Of a DNA stretch of 64,000 nucleotides, positions 44,722 to 53,583 are shown one piece after another. The stretch is from the NCBI RefSeq assembly GCF_023617245.1, contig NZ_CP067396.1, positions 3,038,001-3,102,000 of the forward strand, given 5' to 3'. Within the stretch, counting starts at the first letter, position 1; every line of letters starts with the position of its first letter. The notes under the pieces are model-generated. The model did no database searches and was not told where the DNA came from. It saw nothing but the letters and a program-made list of their open reading frames with translations. The stretch comes from Lysobacter enzymogenes. Its GTDB lineage: Bacteria > Pseudomonadota > Gammaproteobacteria > Xanthomonadales > Xanthomonadaceae. A program made the position numbers and the translations under genes.

Positions 44722-45710
44722 GCCTGCGCATCGGCGTGCTCGGCGCCGCGGAGATTTCGCCGTTGACGATCTTCCGCGCCGTCGCGGCGCTGCCCGGCGC
44801 CGAGTTGGTGGCGATCGGCTCGCGTCGCCCGGGCGCTGCGCAGGCGCAGGCGCGCCAGCACGGCCTGGCTTGCGCTTGCCTGGGTTACCAAGAACTGCTG
44901 GCGCGGCGGGACATCGACTGGGTATACGTGCCCGCCGCCAACACCGAGCATTACCGCGACTGCGAGGCCGCGCTGCGCACCGGCAAACACGTGCTGGTCG
45001 AGAAACCGGCGACGCTGTCGGCGCGGGAACTGCAGGCGCTGATCGCGCTGGCGACGACGCACGGCCTGAGTCTGGTCGAGGCGATCATGACCCGCCATCA
45101 CCCCTGGCAAGCCTGGCTCGCCGAACAGGTGCGCGCGTGCACCTGGGGCCGCCTGCTGCGCCATTCGACCCGCCTGCGCCACGGCCTGCGCGAAGGCGAC
45201 CGCTTCCGCCTGCGGCCCGGCGGCGGCGTGCTGTGGGACGACGGCGTCTATTGGTTGCAGGCCGCGCAGGCGGTCGCCGGCATCGACTTGGGCGCCTGCG
45301 CGATCGAACAGGCGCAGGCCGATGCCGTCGATGTTCCGACCCGCGTACGCATCGAGCTGACCGCTCCCGATGGAATGAAGACCGATCTGGAAGCCGAGTT
45401 CGCCCTGCCGCGCCAGGCGGAGCATGCCTTCGAGTTCGAACGCGCGCGCGTCGTGCTCGCCGACTTCTTCCGCGCGCGCATCGGCCGGCACAAGATCCAT
45501 CTCGACATCGCCCATGCCTCGGGCGAACGCGAACGGGTCAGCTTCGACGAGCAGAACTACTACCTCAACCAGCTCGCCTATCTGGCCGGAGACGCGCGCG
45601 ACGAGGACTGGCCGGCGCAGGCGCAGCGCAGCGTCGAGCGCATCGCGATGCTGGAAGCCTTGCACGGGCGCTTGCGGCCCACGCTCGATGGCCCCTCGGC
45701 CGACGGTTAA
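44718..45710 (+). CDS. Gfo/Idh/MocA-family NAD(P)-dependent oxidoreductase
   Basis: A 330-residue enzyme. The N-terminal Rossmann segment is RIGVLGAAEISPLTIF, and the family motif with the catalytic Lys is GKHVLVEKPATLS (~residues 91-103). The C-terminal domain follows the sugar-dehydrogenase layout. The GTG start overlaps the previous stop, making it the last gene of the carrier-protein operon. Members oxidise or reduce sugars, inositols and related alcohols, or reduce biliverdin. A hydroxylated or sugar-like intermediate is plausible. It meets the convergent glycosyltransferase gene in a 4-bp overlap. Confidence 0.88.
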   Translation: MSLRIGVLGAAEISPLTIFRAVAALPGAELVAIGSRRPGAAQAQARQHGLACACLGYQELLARRDIDWVYVPAANTEHYRDCEAALRTGKHVLVEKPATLSARELQALIALATTHGLSLVEAIMTRHHPWQAWLAEQVRACTWGRLLRHSTRLRHGLREGDRFRLRPGGGVLWDDGVYWLQAAQAVAGIDLGACAIEQAQADAVDVPTRVRIELTAPDGMKTDLEAEFALPRQAEHAFEFERARVVLADFFRARIGRHKIHLDIAHASGERERVSFDEQNYYLNQLAYLAGDARDEDWPAQAQRSVERIAMLEALHGRLRPTLDGPSADG

Positions 45711-46834
45711 CGCGCGTCCAGTTCCGCGGCCAGTTGCCGGCAGTACTCGGGCACCTGTGCGCGGTCGCGCAACAAGCGCGCGTGCATCCGCTCCAGCGCC
45801 TCGCGCTGCGCGCCGTCCTCGCGCCATTGCTCGAGCCACGCGCCGTAGCCCAGCGCGATCCAGGCCTCGGCGTTGGCCTGCTCGTGCTTGCCCGACGGCG
45901 CCAGGAACAGCACCGGCGTGGCCGCGGCCATCGAGTCGATCAGGGTCGAGCCGCCCGGCTTGGACACCACCGCCAGGCTGGCGCGGGTGATCTCGAACAG
46001 GTCCGGCACGGCGTCGGATTGGCGGTAGCGCAGTTCGCCGTCGGCGTCGGCGAAACCCAGCCGCGGGAACTCGCCCAGCTGCTCCGGCCCGGTGTCGCGC
46101 CAGGCGCGCCACTGCGGGTCCAGCAGCAGGTTGCGCACGCCTTCGCGCGGCTGCAGGTCGGCGGCCGATCCGCGCACGATGCTGGCGCGATAACCGGCGG
46201 CGAGCACATCGTCCACCGCCGAGGCGAACGTGCCCACGCTCCAGCCGCCGCCGTGCAACAGCAGTTCGGGCGGGCGCTGCGCGTGCGCGACCGGCGCGGC
46301 TTCGCCGATCTCCAGCCGGCACGCCGCCCGCGGCGCGGCGCGGTCGATGAAGTAACGGTGCTCGGCCTGCGCGAACTCGGGGCGTTGCGCATACGGCAGC
46401 CACGACGGCGACGGCACCGAATCGATATGCAGCGCTTCCAGCGTGCAGTGCGCGCGTTCGCGCGCATAAGCGGCGGCCCACGGCAACCAGAAGCCGGACA
46501 GCGCCAACAGATGCGTCGTGCCGGCGGCGTCGAGCCGCGCCGCAAGCGCGGCCAACGCGGCGGCGTCCAGCGTCGGCGAAATATCGCGCACCAGCTGCTG
46601 CGACATGCGCAGGGCGCGGAAATCGCGCTGGTGGCGTTCGCGCGCGCGGATCAGCGCGTCCTCGACGTCGGCGGGCTGGAACGCTTCGAGCACGAACACC
46701 CGCCCGCGCACGCCATGGCTGCGCAAGCGGCGGGCGATTTCCAGGCCCGGCAGATAGACGCCCAGGGCGACGCCCGAGCACAGGATGGCGACTTCGCGAA
46801 CCGGCGTGTCCGCTGTCTCCGCTATTTCCGCCAT
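45707..46834 (-). CDS. GT-B-fold glycosyltransferase-like protein
   Basis: A 375-residue protein whose C-terminal part has the nucleotide-sugar-binding look of MurG/UGT-type enzymes (VVSKPGGSTLIDSMAAATPV, then PSGKHEQANAEAWIALG, with the ribose-binding Glu/Gln pair). The N-terminal half starts AILCSGVALGVYLPGLEIAR, as in UGT acceptor domains. It is on the opposite strand from the carrier-protein operon and 9 bp downstream of the GH3 gene, so it may be co-transcribed with that gene. Donor and acceptor are unknown. Confidence 0.72.
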   Translation of the reverse strand: MAEIAETADTPVREVAILCSGVALGVYLPGLEIARRLRSHGVRGRVFVLEAFQPADVEDALIRARERHQRDFRALRMSQQLVRDISPTLDAAALAALAARLDAAGTTHLLALSGFWLPWAAAYARERAHCTLEALHIDSVPSPSWLPYAQRPEFAQAEHRYFIDRAAPRAACRLEIGEAAPVAHAQRPPELLLHGGGWSVGTFASAVDDVLAAGYRASIVRGSAADLQPREGVRNLLLDPQWRAWRDTGPEQLGEFPRLGFADADGELRYRQSDAVPDLFEITRASLAVVSKPGGSTLIDSMAAATPVLFLAPSGKHEQANAEAWIALGYGAWLEQWREDGAQREALERMHARLLRDRAQVPEYCRQLAAELDAR

Positions 46835-46843
46835 CCGCGCGGC

Positions 46844-49087
46844 TTAGCCTCGATCCGCGTCGGCGGCCGGCCGTTCGAAGGCCGGCCGTTCGAAGGCCGG
46901 CCGTTCGAAGGCAAGCAGTTCGAACGCGACCGGCTCGCCGGCATCGGCCGACGGCGCCACCCACAGGTCGAACCAGCCCGGTTCGGCGACCAAGCGGTTG
47001 TCGACGCCGCGGAATTCCAGGTCGGCGCGGGTCAATACGAACTCCACCACCCGGCTCTCGCCCGGCGCCAGCGCGATCTTCTGGAAGCCCTTGAGCTCGC
47101 GGATCGGCCGCACCCGGCTGGCGACGCGGTCGCGCAGGTACAACTGCACGACTTCCTCGCCCGGGCGCTGGCCGACGTTGGCGATGCGCGCGCGCACCTG
47201 CAGGCGGCCGTCCCACGCCAGCCCGGCGGCGCTGAGTTCGACCGCGCCGTATTCGAAGCGGGTGTAGCCCAGGCCGTGGCCGAACGGATACAGCGCGGTG
47301 TTGGCGGTCTCGCGCCAGCGCGTGCGGAACGCCTCCAGCCCGGTGCCGGGCTGGTACGGCCGGCCGCTGGAAGTGTGGTTGTAGTAGTAAGGCTGCTGGC
47401 CCGAATCGTGCGGGAAGCTGATCGGCAGGCGGCCGCTGGGGCTGTGGTCGCCGAACACCAGATCCGCGACCGCGTGGCCGGTCTGGGTGCCGAGGAACCA
47501 GGTCACCAGGATCGCCGGCGCCGCCTGCAGCGCCGGGCTCAGCGCCAGCGCGCGGCCGTTGCGCAGCAGCACGATCACCGGCGTGCCGGCGCCGATCACC
47601 GCCTCGGCCAGCGCCTGTTGCGCCGCCGGCAGCACGATCTGGGTGCGCGACTGCGCCTCGCCGGTGTAGCGCGTGGGCTCGCCGACCGCCAGCAGCACCG
47701 CGTCGGCGCCGCGCGCGGCCGCCAGCGCGGCCTCGATGCCGCCGTCGATGGCCTCTTCCATGCCGCAGCCGTCCACCACCTGCAGCGAAGCCGGATCGGC
47801 CAGCGCCGCGCGCAGGCCGGTTTCCAGATCGATCTCGCGGCTGCTGTCGCCGAAGATGTTCCAGCAGCCGGCCAGGTTCTCGCGGTCGCGCGCGAACGGG
47901 CCGATCAGGGCGATGCGCTGGCCGGACTTGCGCAGCGGCAGCGTTTCGCCGTCGTTCTTGAGCATCACCACGCTGCGCCGCGCGGCGTCGCGCGCCAGCG
48001 CGTCGTGCGCGTCCAGGTACGGCGCCGGGCCCGGCGGCGGCGCGGTCAGCGAGCGGTAAGGATTGTCGAACAGCCCCATCCGCGCCTTGACCGAAAGAAT
48101 CCGCCGCACCGCGGTGTCCAGCGTCGCGGTCGCGACCTTGCCCTCTTCGACCAGCGCCTGCAGGTGATCCATGTACACGCCGCTCTGCATGCTCATGTCC
48201 AGGCCGGCGTCGAGGCTGAGCTGGGCGGCGTGCTTTTCGTCGGCGGCGAAGCCGTGTTCGATCAGCTCGAAGTCGGAGGTGTAGTCGGACACCACGAAGC
48301 CTTCGAAGCCCCACTGCTCGCGCAGGATGCCGGTCAGCAGCTCGCGGTTGGCGGTGGCGGGCACGCCGTTGATGTCGTTGAACGAGCTCATCACCGTCAG
48401 CGCGCCGGCGTCGATGGCGGCCTTGAACGGCGGCAGGTGCACGTCGAACAAGGTCTGCGGCGCGAGGTCGACGGTGTTGTAGTCCAGCCCCGCGGCGACC
48501 GCGCCGTAGGCGGCGAAGTGCTTGGGCGTGGCCAGCAGCGAATCGTCGGCGGTCAGATCCGGGCCCTGGAAGCCGCGCACGCGGGCGCGGGCGAAGGCGC
48601 AGGCCAGGAAGGTGTCCTCGCCGGTGGTCTCGGCGACCCGGCCCCAGCGCTGGTCGCGGGCGATGTCGACCACCGGGGCGAAGGTCCAGTGCAGGCCTTC
48701 GCGGGTGGCTTCGATCGCCGCCGCGCGCGCGGTGCGTTCGGCCAGTTCCGGCTCGAAGCTGGCCGCTTCGCCGAGCGGGATCGGAAACACCGTGCGCATG
48801 CCGTGGATGACGTCGGCGCCGAGCAGCAGCGGAATGCCGAGCCGGCTTTCCTCGACCGCGATGCGCTGCAGTTCGCGGCCCTCGGCCGCGCCCACGCCGT
48901 TGAACAACGCGCCGACTTCGCCGGCCTGGATCAGCTCGCGGGTGCGCTGCGGCCCCCACTGGAACGAATCGGGGTTCACGTCGAAGGCGAAGGGGCGGAT
49001 CGAATCGGCCAACACCGAGAGCTGACCGATTTTTTCCTGCAAGGTCATGCGAGCGATCAGTGCATCGATATCAACGCGATCCGCCAT
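46844..49087 (-). CDS. GH3-family beta-glucosidase/beta-glycosidase
   Basis: About 747 residues, no signal peptide. GH3 N-domain (TLQEKIGQLSVLADSIRP; LLLGADVIHGMRTVFPIPLG; TPKHFAAYGAVAAGLDYN) with the nucleophile Asp in GFVVSDYTSDFEL, a GH3 C-domain with the usual Lys-Asn (VVMLKNDGETLPLR), and a C-terminal fibronectin-like domain (RPGEEVVQLYLRD). It is of BglX type and should release glucose or a similar sugar from beta-glucosides. Starts at 49087 and 49099 are both possible. A perfect LacI-type palindrome lies about 41 bp upstream. The last ~24 residues consist of AFERP repeats from a 15-bp tandem array. Confidence 0.92.
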   Translation of the reverse strand: MADRVDIDALIARMTLQEKIGQLSVLADSIRPFAFDVNPDSFQWGPQRTRELIQAGEVGALFNGVGAAEGRELQRIAVEESRLGIPLLLGADVIHGMRTVFPIPLGEAASFEPELAERTARAAAIEATREGLHWTFAPVVDIARDQRWGRVAETTGEDTFLACAFARARVRGFQGPDLTADDSLLATPKHFAAYGAVAAGLDYNTVDLAPQTLFDVHLPPFKAAIDAGALTVMSSFNDINGVPATANRELLTGILREQWGFEGFVVSDYTSDFELIEHGFAADEKHAAQLSLDAGLDMSMQSGVYMDHLQALVEEGKVATATLDTAVRRILSVKARMGLFDNPYRSLTAPPPGPAPYLDAHDALARDAARRSVVMLKNDGETLPLRKSGQRIALIGPFARDRENLAGCWNIFGDSSREIDLETGLRAALADPASLQVVDGCGMEEAIDGGIEAALAAARGADAVLLAVGEPTRYTGEAQSRTQIVLPAAQQALAEAVIGAGTPVIVLLRNGRALALSPALQAAPAILVTWFLGTQTGHAVADLVFGDHSPSGRLPISFPHDSGQQPYYYNHTSSGRPYQPGTGLEAFRTRWRETANTALYPFGHGLGYTRFEYGAVELSAAGLAWDGRLQVRARIANVGQRPGEEVVQLYLRDRVASRVRPIRELKGFQKIALAPGESRVVEFVLTRADLEFRGVDNRLVAEPGWFDLWVAPSADAGEPVAFELLAFERPAFERPAFERPAADADRG
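46865..46924. repeat. 15-bp tandem repeat at the GH3 C-terminus
   Basis: Three identical units GGCCGGCCGTTCGAA (46865-46909) and one diverged unit (46910-46924) encode FERPA repeats immediately before the GH3 stop codon. Confidence 0.85.
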
Positions 49088-49127
49088 TACGAGATGCACC
49101 TTGCGTGAAATAATCGTTCAGTTATGG

Positions 49128-49145
49128 TATGTAATCGATTACATA
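49128..49145 (-). promoter_or_regulatory. LacI-type operator of the GH3 gene, perfect 18-bp palindrome
   Basis: TATGTAATCGATTACATA is fully symmetric and fits TGnnAnCGnTnnCA. It lies 41 bp upstream of the GH3 start and about 190 bp before the divergent AMP-ligase gene, so it could serve either. No LacI-family gene is in the window. Confidence 0.75.
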
Positions 49146-49338
49146 GCTGTCAACCGGCGGACCTGTGCGCGGTCGGGCATACGGGCGGAATTCTCGCTCT
49201 TCGCCCGCCGCCGCGACAGGCGCGGGCAGCGGCGCGCCAGCGCCGCCGGGCGACGGCTTCGATGCGGCTCCTTCGCGTTCGTGCATCCGCGCGCGCAAGC
49301 GCCGCGCCCCCACCACTGCGAGCCCGACCGTCCGCCCG

Positions 49339-50940
49339 ATGATCACCTTGCTCGATGCCTTGCGCCGCCAGGCCCGCGACGTCCCCGATGCGATCGCGCT
49401 CGAACACGACGGCGAGACCTGCAGCTACGCGCGGTTGGCCCGCGACGTCGACGCGCTCGCCGCGGGCCTGCGCGGCCACGGCTTCCAGGCCGGCGAGCGG
49501 ATCGCGCTGTACCACGACAAATCCATCCGCATGGTCGCGATGCTGTTGGCGATCCTGCGCGCCGGCTGCATCGCGGTGCCGGTCAATCCCAAGCTCAAGC
49601 CGGCGCAGGTGCGGCACGTGCTGCGCGACAGCGGCGCCAGCGCGCTGGTCGCCAGCGGCCTGCGCGCGGCCGAACTGGGCCGGCACAAGGCGCTGGGGCG
49701 GGCGCGGACGCTGCTGACCGATTCGCGGCCGACGTCGCCGGCCATCGCCGCCGCGCCGACGCTGTACTGGGAGGACTGCCTCGCCGCCGATGCGGCGCCG
49801 CCGCCCGCGCAGCCCATCGACGCCGACGTGGCGCTGCTGATCTACACCTCCGGTTCCACCGGCCTGCCCAAGGGCGTGGTGCTCTCGCACCGCAACCTGG
49901 TGGCCGGCGCGCAATCGGTGGTGGCCTACCTCGGCATCGACCGCGACGAGGTCATCCTCGGCTTGCTGCCGCTGAGCTTCGATGCCGGCTTCAGCCAGCT
50001 CAGCACCGCGCTGGTCGCCGGCGCGCGGCTGGTGCTGCACAACTACGCCTCGGCGCGCTTCGTCCCGGCGCTGTGCGCGGCCAGCCGGGTCACTCTGATC
50101 ACCGCGATCCCGCCGCTGTGGGCGCAACTCGCGGCGGTGCCATGGGGCGAACACGCGGGCGAGCAGGCGCGCACGGTGCGCACCATCGCCAACACCGGCG
50201 GCCACATGCCGGCCTCGCTGCTGCGCGACCTGCGCACCGTGTTCGCGCAGGCGCGGCCGTTCCTGATGTACGGGCTGACCGAAGCGTTCCGTTCCACCTA
50301 TCTCGATCCGGCGCAGATCGATCGCCGCCCCGACTCCATCGGCAAGGCGATCCCCAACGCCGAGATCCTGGTGCTGCGTCCCGACGGCAGCCGCTGCGAC
50401 CCCGGCGAACACGGCGAGCTGGTGCATCGCGGCGCATTGGTCGCCCTGGGCTACTGGAACGACCGCGCCAAGACCCGCGAACGCTTCCGCCCGCTGCCGC
50501 GCTCGCTGCGCCGCGGCGCCCTGCCCGAGTACGCAGTGTGGTCGGGCGACATCGTGCGCGCCGACGAGGACGGCTTCCTGTACTTCGTCGGCCGCCGCGA
50601 CGAGTTGATGAAGATTTCCGGCTACCGGGTCAGCCCGACCGAGATCGAGAAGGCGCTGATGCGCTTCGGCGGCATCCGCGAGGCGGTGGTGTTCGGCGTC
50701 GACGACGAAGCGCTCGGCACCGCGCCGGTCGCCTTGCTGGTGCCGCAGGACGCGGCGTTCGACCTCGCCGCCGCGCTCGCCCACTGCAAGCGCGAACTGG
50801 CCGGCTACATGGTGCCGCGGCTGGCGGTGTGCGCGGCCTTGGCGCATTCGGCCAACGGCAAGATCGACCGCGCCGGTTCGCGCGAGCTGTATCTGCGCAT
50901 GCAAGCGCAGGCGGCGGACGCCGCGCCGGTGCCGGCTTGA
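49339..50940 (+). CDS. AMP-forming acyl/aminoacyl ligase, exosortase-associated-ligase-like
   Basis: A 533-residue stand-alone adenylate-forming enzyme. The ATP loop YTSGSTGLPKG lies near residue 170. FLMYGLTEAFRSTY, GDIVRADEDGFLYF and the catalytic Lys in NGKIDRAG are all present. Overall it resembles the TIGR03098 ligases found with exosortase A (AVPVNPKLKPAQVRHVLRD), but no exosortase genes are here. I chose the ATG at 49339 because family similarity begins there (MITLLDALRRQARDVPDAIA). No carrier domain is fused, so it should load a separate carrier, most likely the stand-alone one at 39547. The preferred acid is unknown. Confidence 0.87.
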   Translation: MITLLDALRRQARDVPDAIALEHDGETCSYARLARDVDALAAGLRGHGFQAGERIALYHDKSIRMVAMLLAILRAGCIAVPVNPKLKPAQVRHVLRDSGASALVASGLRAAELGRHKALGRARTLLTDSRPTSPAIAAAPTLYWEDCLAADAAPPPAQPIDADVALLIYTSGSTGLPKGVVLSHRNLVAGAQSVVAYLGIDRDEVILGLLPLSFDAGFSQLSTALVAGARLVLHNYASARFVPALCAASRVTLITAIPPLWAQLAAVPWGEHAGEQARTVRTIANTGGHMPASLLRDLRTVFAQARPFLMYGLTEAFRSTYLDPAQIDRRPDSIGKAIPNAEILVLRPDGSRCDPGEHGELVHRGALVALGYWNDRAKTRERFRPLPRSLRRGALPEYAVWSGDIVRADEDGFLYFVGRRDELMKISGYRVSPTEIEKALMRFGGIREAVVFGVDDEALGTAPVALLVPQDAAFDLAAALAHCKRELAGYMVPRLAVCAALAHSANGKIDRAGSRELYLRMQAQAADAAPVPA

Positions 50941-51083
50941 CCGCCGCGGGCGCGTTCGACACCATCGGCGCGGCCGCGCGCCCCGGTTCGCGGCCCTGCG
51001 CATCGGGCTCGGCCGCAAGCGCGTTGGCGCGGGACATCAGGCTACAGGCGGCGCCAGCGGCGACGCCGGACAGGAAGCGAGGA

Positions 51084-53495
51084 ATGCCGACCGGATCCAG
51101 CGATGCCCGCATACGCGGCCTGCGAGTCAGCGCCAATCAAGCCTGCACCAATCTAGCCTGCTCCAACCAAGCCCGCTCCAATCAAATCCGCTCCATTCCA
51201 GCCTGCGCGACGGCCGCCTTGCCGATTCCAACCCGCCCTGCCCCGGCCGCCGCCCGGGCTCTGCTCTGCTTCGCCGCCTGGCTGACGCCCGCTTGCGCGG
51301 CGCTGGCGATCGAGGCGCGGCGTCTGGACGCGTCGTCGCCGTCGTTTCCCGCGCCCGCCGATTGGGACGCGGCCGCGCGCCACGATGCGTTCTGGATGTA
51401 CAAGCCGCGCGACGGCGTCGCCTCGCCGCTGCGCACCCAGGTGCAGGTGGCCTGCGACGACCAGGCGCTGTTCTTCCGCGTGGTCGCCGGCGGGCAAGGC
51501 TCCGGCGGCGTGCGCGCGCCGCTGGCGCGGCGCGATCAGGTCGCCGACGACCAGGACTACGTCAGCGTCTTCATCGACACCAACGGCGACGGCAAGTCGG
51601 CCTACTTCTTCCGGGTCAATCCCAGCGGCAGCCTCGCCGACGGCACCTACGTGGCGATCAGCGACAACCAGGACTTCCATCCCGACTTCGACGCCAGCGC
51701 GCGCGGCGCGGCCAACGCCGACGGCTACGCCGTGGACCTGCGCATCGCGCGTTCGCAACTGCGCAACCGCGGCTCGGACGGGCGCGGCTGGCGCTACCTG
51801 GTGATGCGCAACGTGCCCGGCGCCGAACGCATGATCCTGGCCAGCGGCGAGCTCAAGCAGAACGCGACCAGCTACCTCAGCGCCAGCCAGCCGCTGGACA
51901 TGGCCCGCTGCCCCGGCGCCGGCGGCGAATGGGAGGCCGGCGCGCACCTGACCGCGCGCCGGCACGAGCAGAAGACCGGCGCGGTCTCGCAATCCGACGG
52001 CGTCGATACCCAACTGGGCGGTTATCTCAAGTGGAGCGACGGCGCGCACCTCGCCGTGCATGCGACCTACCAGCCGGATTTCTCCCAGGTCGAGCTCGAC
52101 ATCCCGCAGTTGCAATCCAACGCCCAGTACGCGCTGTTCCTGCCTGAAAAGCGCGATTTCTTCCTCGAAGACACCGACCTGCTGGAACTTCCGACGCGCT
52201 CGCAGCTGCAGGGCGGCGGCGGCGGGCTGGCGGTGTACACCCGCACCATCACCGACCCGCGCTGGGGCGCGCGCATGAGCTACCGCAACCAGGGCCGCGA
52301 CTTCACCGCCCTGGTCGCCGACGACCGCGCCGGCGGCGTGGTCGCGATCCCGGGCCCGTTCGGCACCGCCTATGTCGCGCAGCCGGCCTCGCTGCTGTTG
52401 TTGGAGCGCGCCAGCCTCGCGCGCGGCGCCTGGCGTTTCGGCCAGTTCCTCAGCCATCGCGACTACGAGGGCGCCGGCCGCAACACCGTCGCCGGCGCCG
52501 ACGCGTCGTGGCAGCCCAGCGCCATCGCCAAGGCGCGGGCGATGCTGCTGTTCTCGGCCACCACCGCGCAGCCGCAACAGGGCGTACTGCGCCCGGGCGA
52601 GCGCAGCCAGGGCACGTATGCATTCGCGGACTGGGCGCGGCTGGGACGCGACTGGGAAACCTCGCTGACCCTGGAACGCGCCAGCGAGGATTGGCGCAAC
52701 GACACCGGCTACATGCCGCAGTCGGATTTCGCCCAGCTCACCGGCGTGGTCACCCGGCGCTGGCGCTTCGACGGGCCGTGGAGCAGCATCAGCGCGTTCG
52801 TGTGGACCGCGCATTCGCAGACGGTCTCCAGCGGCGAGACCATCCTCACCCGCTATGCGCCGGGCGTGTGGTTTTCCGGCCCGTACGACCTGCAACTGGT
52901 GGCCGAATACCACCCCGGCGAGCGCCGCCGCGTCGGCGGCTACGGCGCCCGCCTGCACCGCATGGACCAATGGTTCTTCCAGGTCTCCAGCAGCCTCAGC
53001 CAGACCGTGCCGGCGCTGTCGTTCGAGATCCTCGCCGGCGACCAGCTCGACTACGCCGCCGACGCCCTCGGCCGCGGCTACCAGGCCAGCTTCAGCGGCA
53101 AGATCCGTCCGCTGGCGTGGCTGGAAGTGCAGCCGCGGATCAGCTACTGGTACATGAACGCCTCCGCGCACGACCTGCACGCGCGCGAGACCTCGGCGCA
53201 GCTGCTGGTCAACGCCAACTTCGAGGCCGGCAGTTTCCTGCGCCTGATCGCCCAGTACAGCCGCAACCGCCGCCAGGAACCGCTGCTGCGCGGGCCGGCG
53301 CCCGATCCGTCCGGACTGGCGCTGCCGGATTGGCTCGACCGGCGCGGCAACCTGCAATCGCTGGTGTATTCCAACAACGCGCATCCGCGTTGGGGGTTCG
53401 ACGTCGGCGCGACCCGTTCGCAGGACTATGCCTCCGGCGATCCCAAGCGCTACGTGCTGGACCTGTTCGCCAAGGTCGTGGTGAGGCTGCGTTGA
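51084..53495 (+). CDS. DUF5916-type outer-membrane protein with CBM9-like N-terminal domain
   Basis: About 803 residues from the ATG at 51084. A CBM9-like domain (residues ~80-250; DYVSVFIDTNGDGKSAYFFR) is followed by a long aromatic-rich beta-barrel region (DUF5916) with the landmark FLPEKRDFFLEDTDL. Members are predicted outer-membrane proteins of unknown function. The first ~45 residues come from five 15-bp repeats and precede the signal peptide, which is unusual. A TTG at 51219 would start right before a normal signal peptide (LPIPTRPAPAAARALLCFAA) and may be the true start. Its link to the ligase upstream and the monooxygenase downstream is by position only. Confidence 0.8.
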   Translation: MPTGSSDARIRGLRVSANQACTNLACSNQARSNQIRSIPACATAALPIPTRPAPAAARALLCFAAWLTPACAALAIEARRLDASSPSFPAPADWDAAARHDAFWMYKPRDGVASPLRTQVQVACDDQALFFRVVAGGQGSGGVRAPLARRDQVADDQDYVSVFIDTNGDGKSAYFFRVNPSGSLADGTYVAISDNQDFHPDFDASARGAANADGYAVDLRIARSQLRNRGSDGRGWRYLVMRNVPGAERMILASGELKQNATSYLSASQPLDMARCPGAGGEWEAGAHLTARRHEQKTGAVSQSDGVDTQLGGYLKWSDGAHLAVHATYQPDFSQVELDIPQLQSNAQYALFLPEKRDFFLEDTDLLELPTRSQLQGGGGGLAVYTRTITDPRWGARMSYRNQGRDFTALVADDRAGGVVAIPGPFGTAYVAQPASLLLLERASLARGAWRFGQFLSHRDYEGAGRNTVAGADASWQPSAIAKARAMLLFSATTAQPQQGVLRPGERSQGTYAFADWARLGRDWETSLTLERASEDWRNDTGYMPQSDFAQLTGVVTRRWRFDGPWSSISAFVWTAHSQTVSSGETILTRYAPGVWFSGPYDLQLVAEYHPGERRRVGGYGARLHRMDQWFFQVSSSLSQTVPALSFEILAGDQLDYAADALGRGYQASFSGKIRPLAWLEVQPRISYWYMNASAHDLHARETSAQLLVNANFEAGSFLRLIAQYSRNRRQEPLLRGPAPDPSGLALPDWLDRRGNLQSLVYSNNAHPRWGFDVGATRSQDYASGDPKRYVLDLFAKVVVRLR
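51135..51209. repeat. five 15-bp tandem repeats ahead of the DUF5916 signal peptide
   Basis: Units AATCAAGCCTGCACC, AATCTAGCCTGCTCC, AACCAAGCCCGCTCC, AATCAAATCCGCTCC and a diverged fifth are contiguous. If translated they give repeated Asn-Gln-Ala-Cys/Arg-Ser/Thr pentapeptides. They may instead lie in the 5' leader. Confidence 0.8.
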
Positions 53496-53583
53496 ACGCG
53501 GCGGCGGCGTGCCTGCCCTTCCACCGGTGCCGGCCGCGCTCGCCGCGCCGCGGCGGCGCCGTCAACGCGAGCGACCCGCAAGG

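Noticed and set aside
45707..46834. Glycosyltransferase-like gene as part of the carrier-protein operon
   Set aside because: It is on the opposite strand and more likely co-transcribed with the GH3 gene; only convergent overlap links it to the operon.
49047..51083. Upstream extension that would fuse the DUF5916 frame through the ligase gene
   Set aside because: The extension lies out of frame over the ligase gene, is Arg/Ala-rich and has no domain. The ligase frame is clearly the coding one there.
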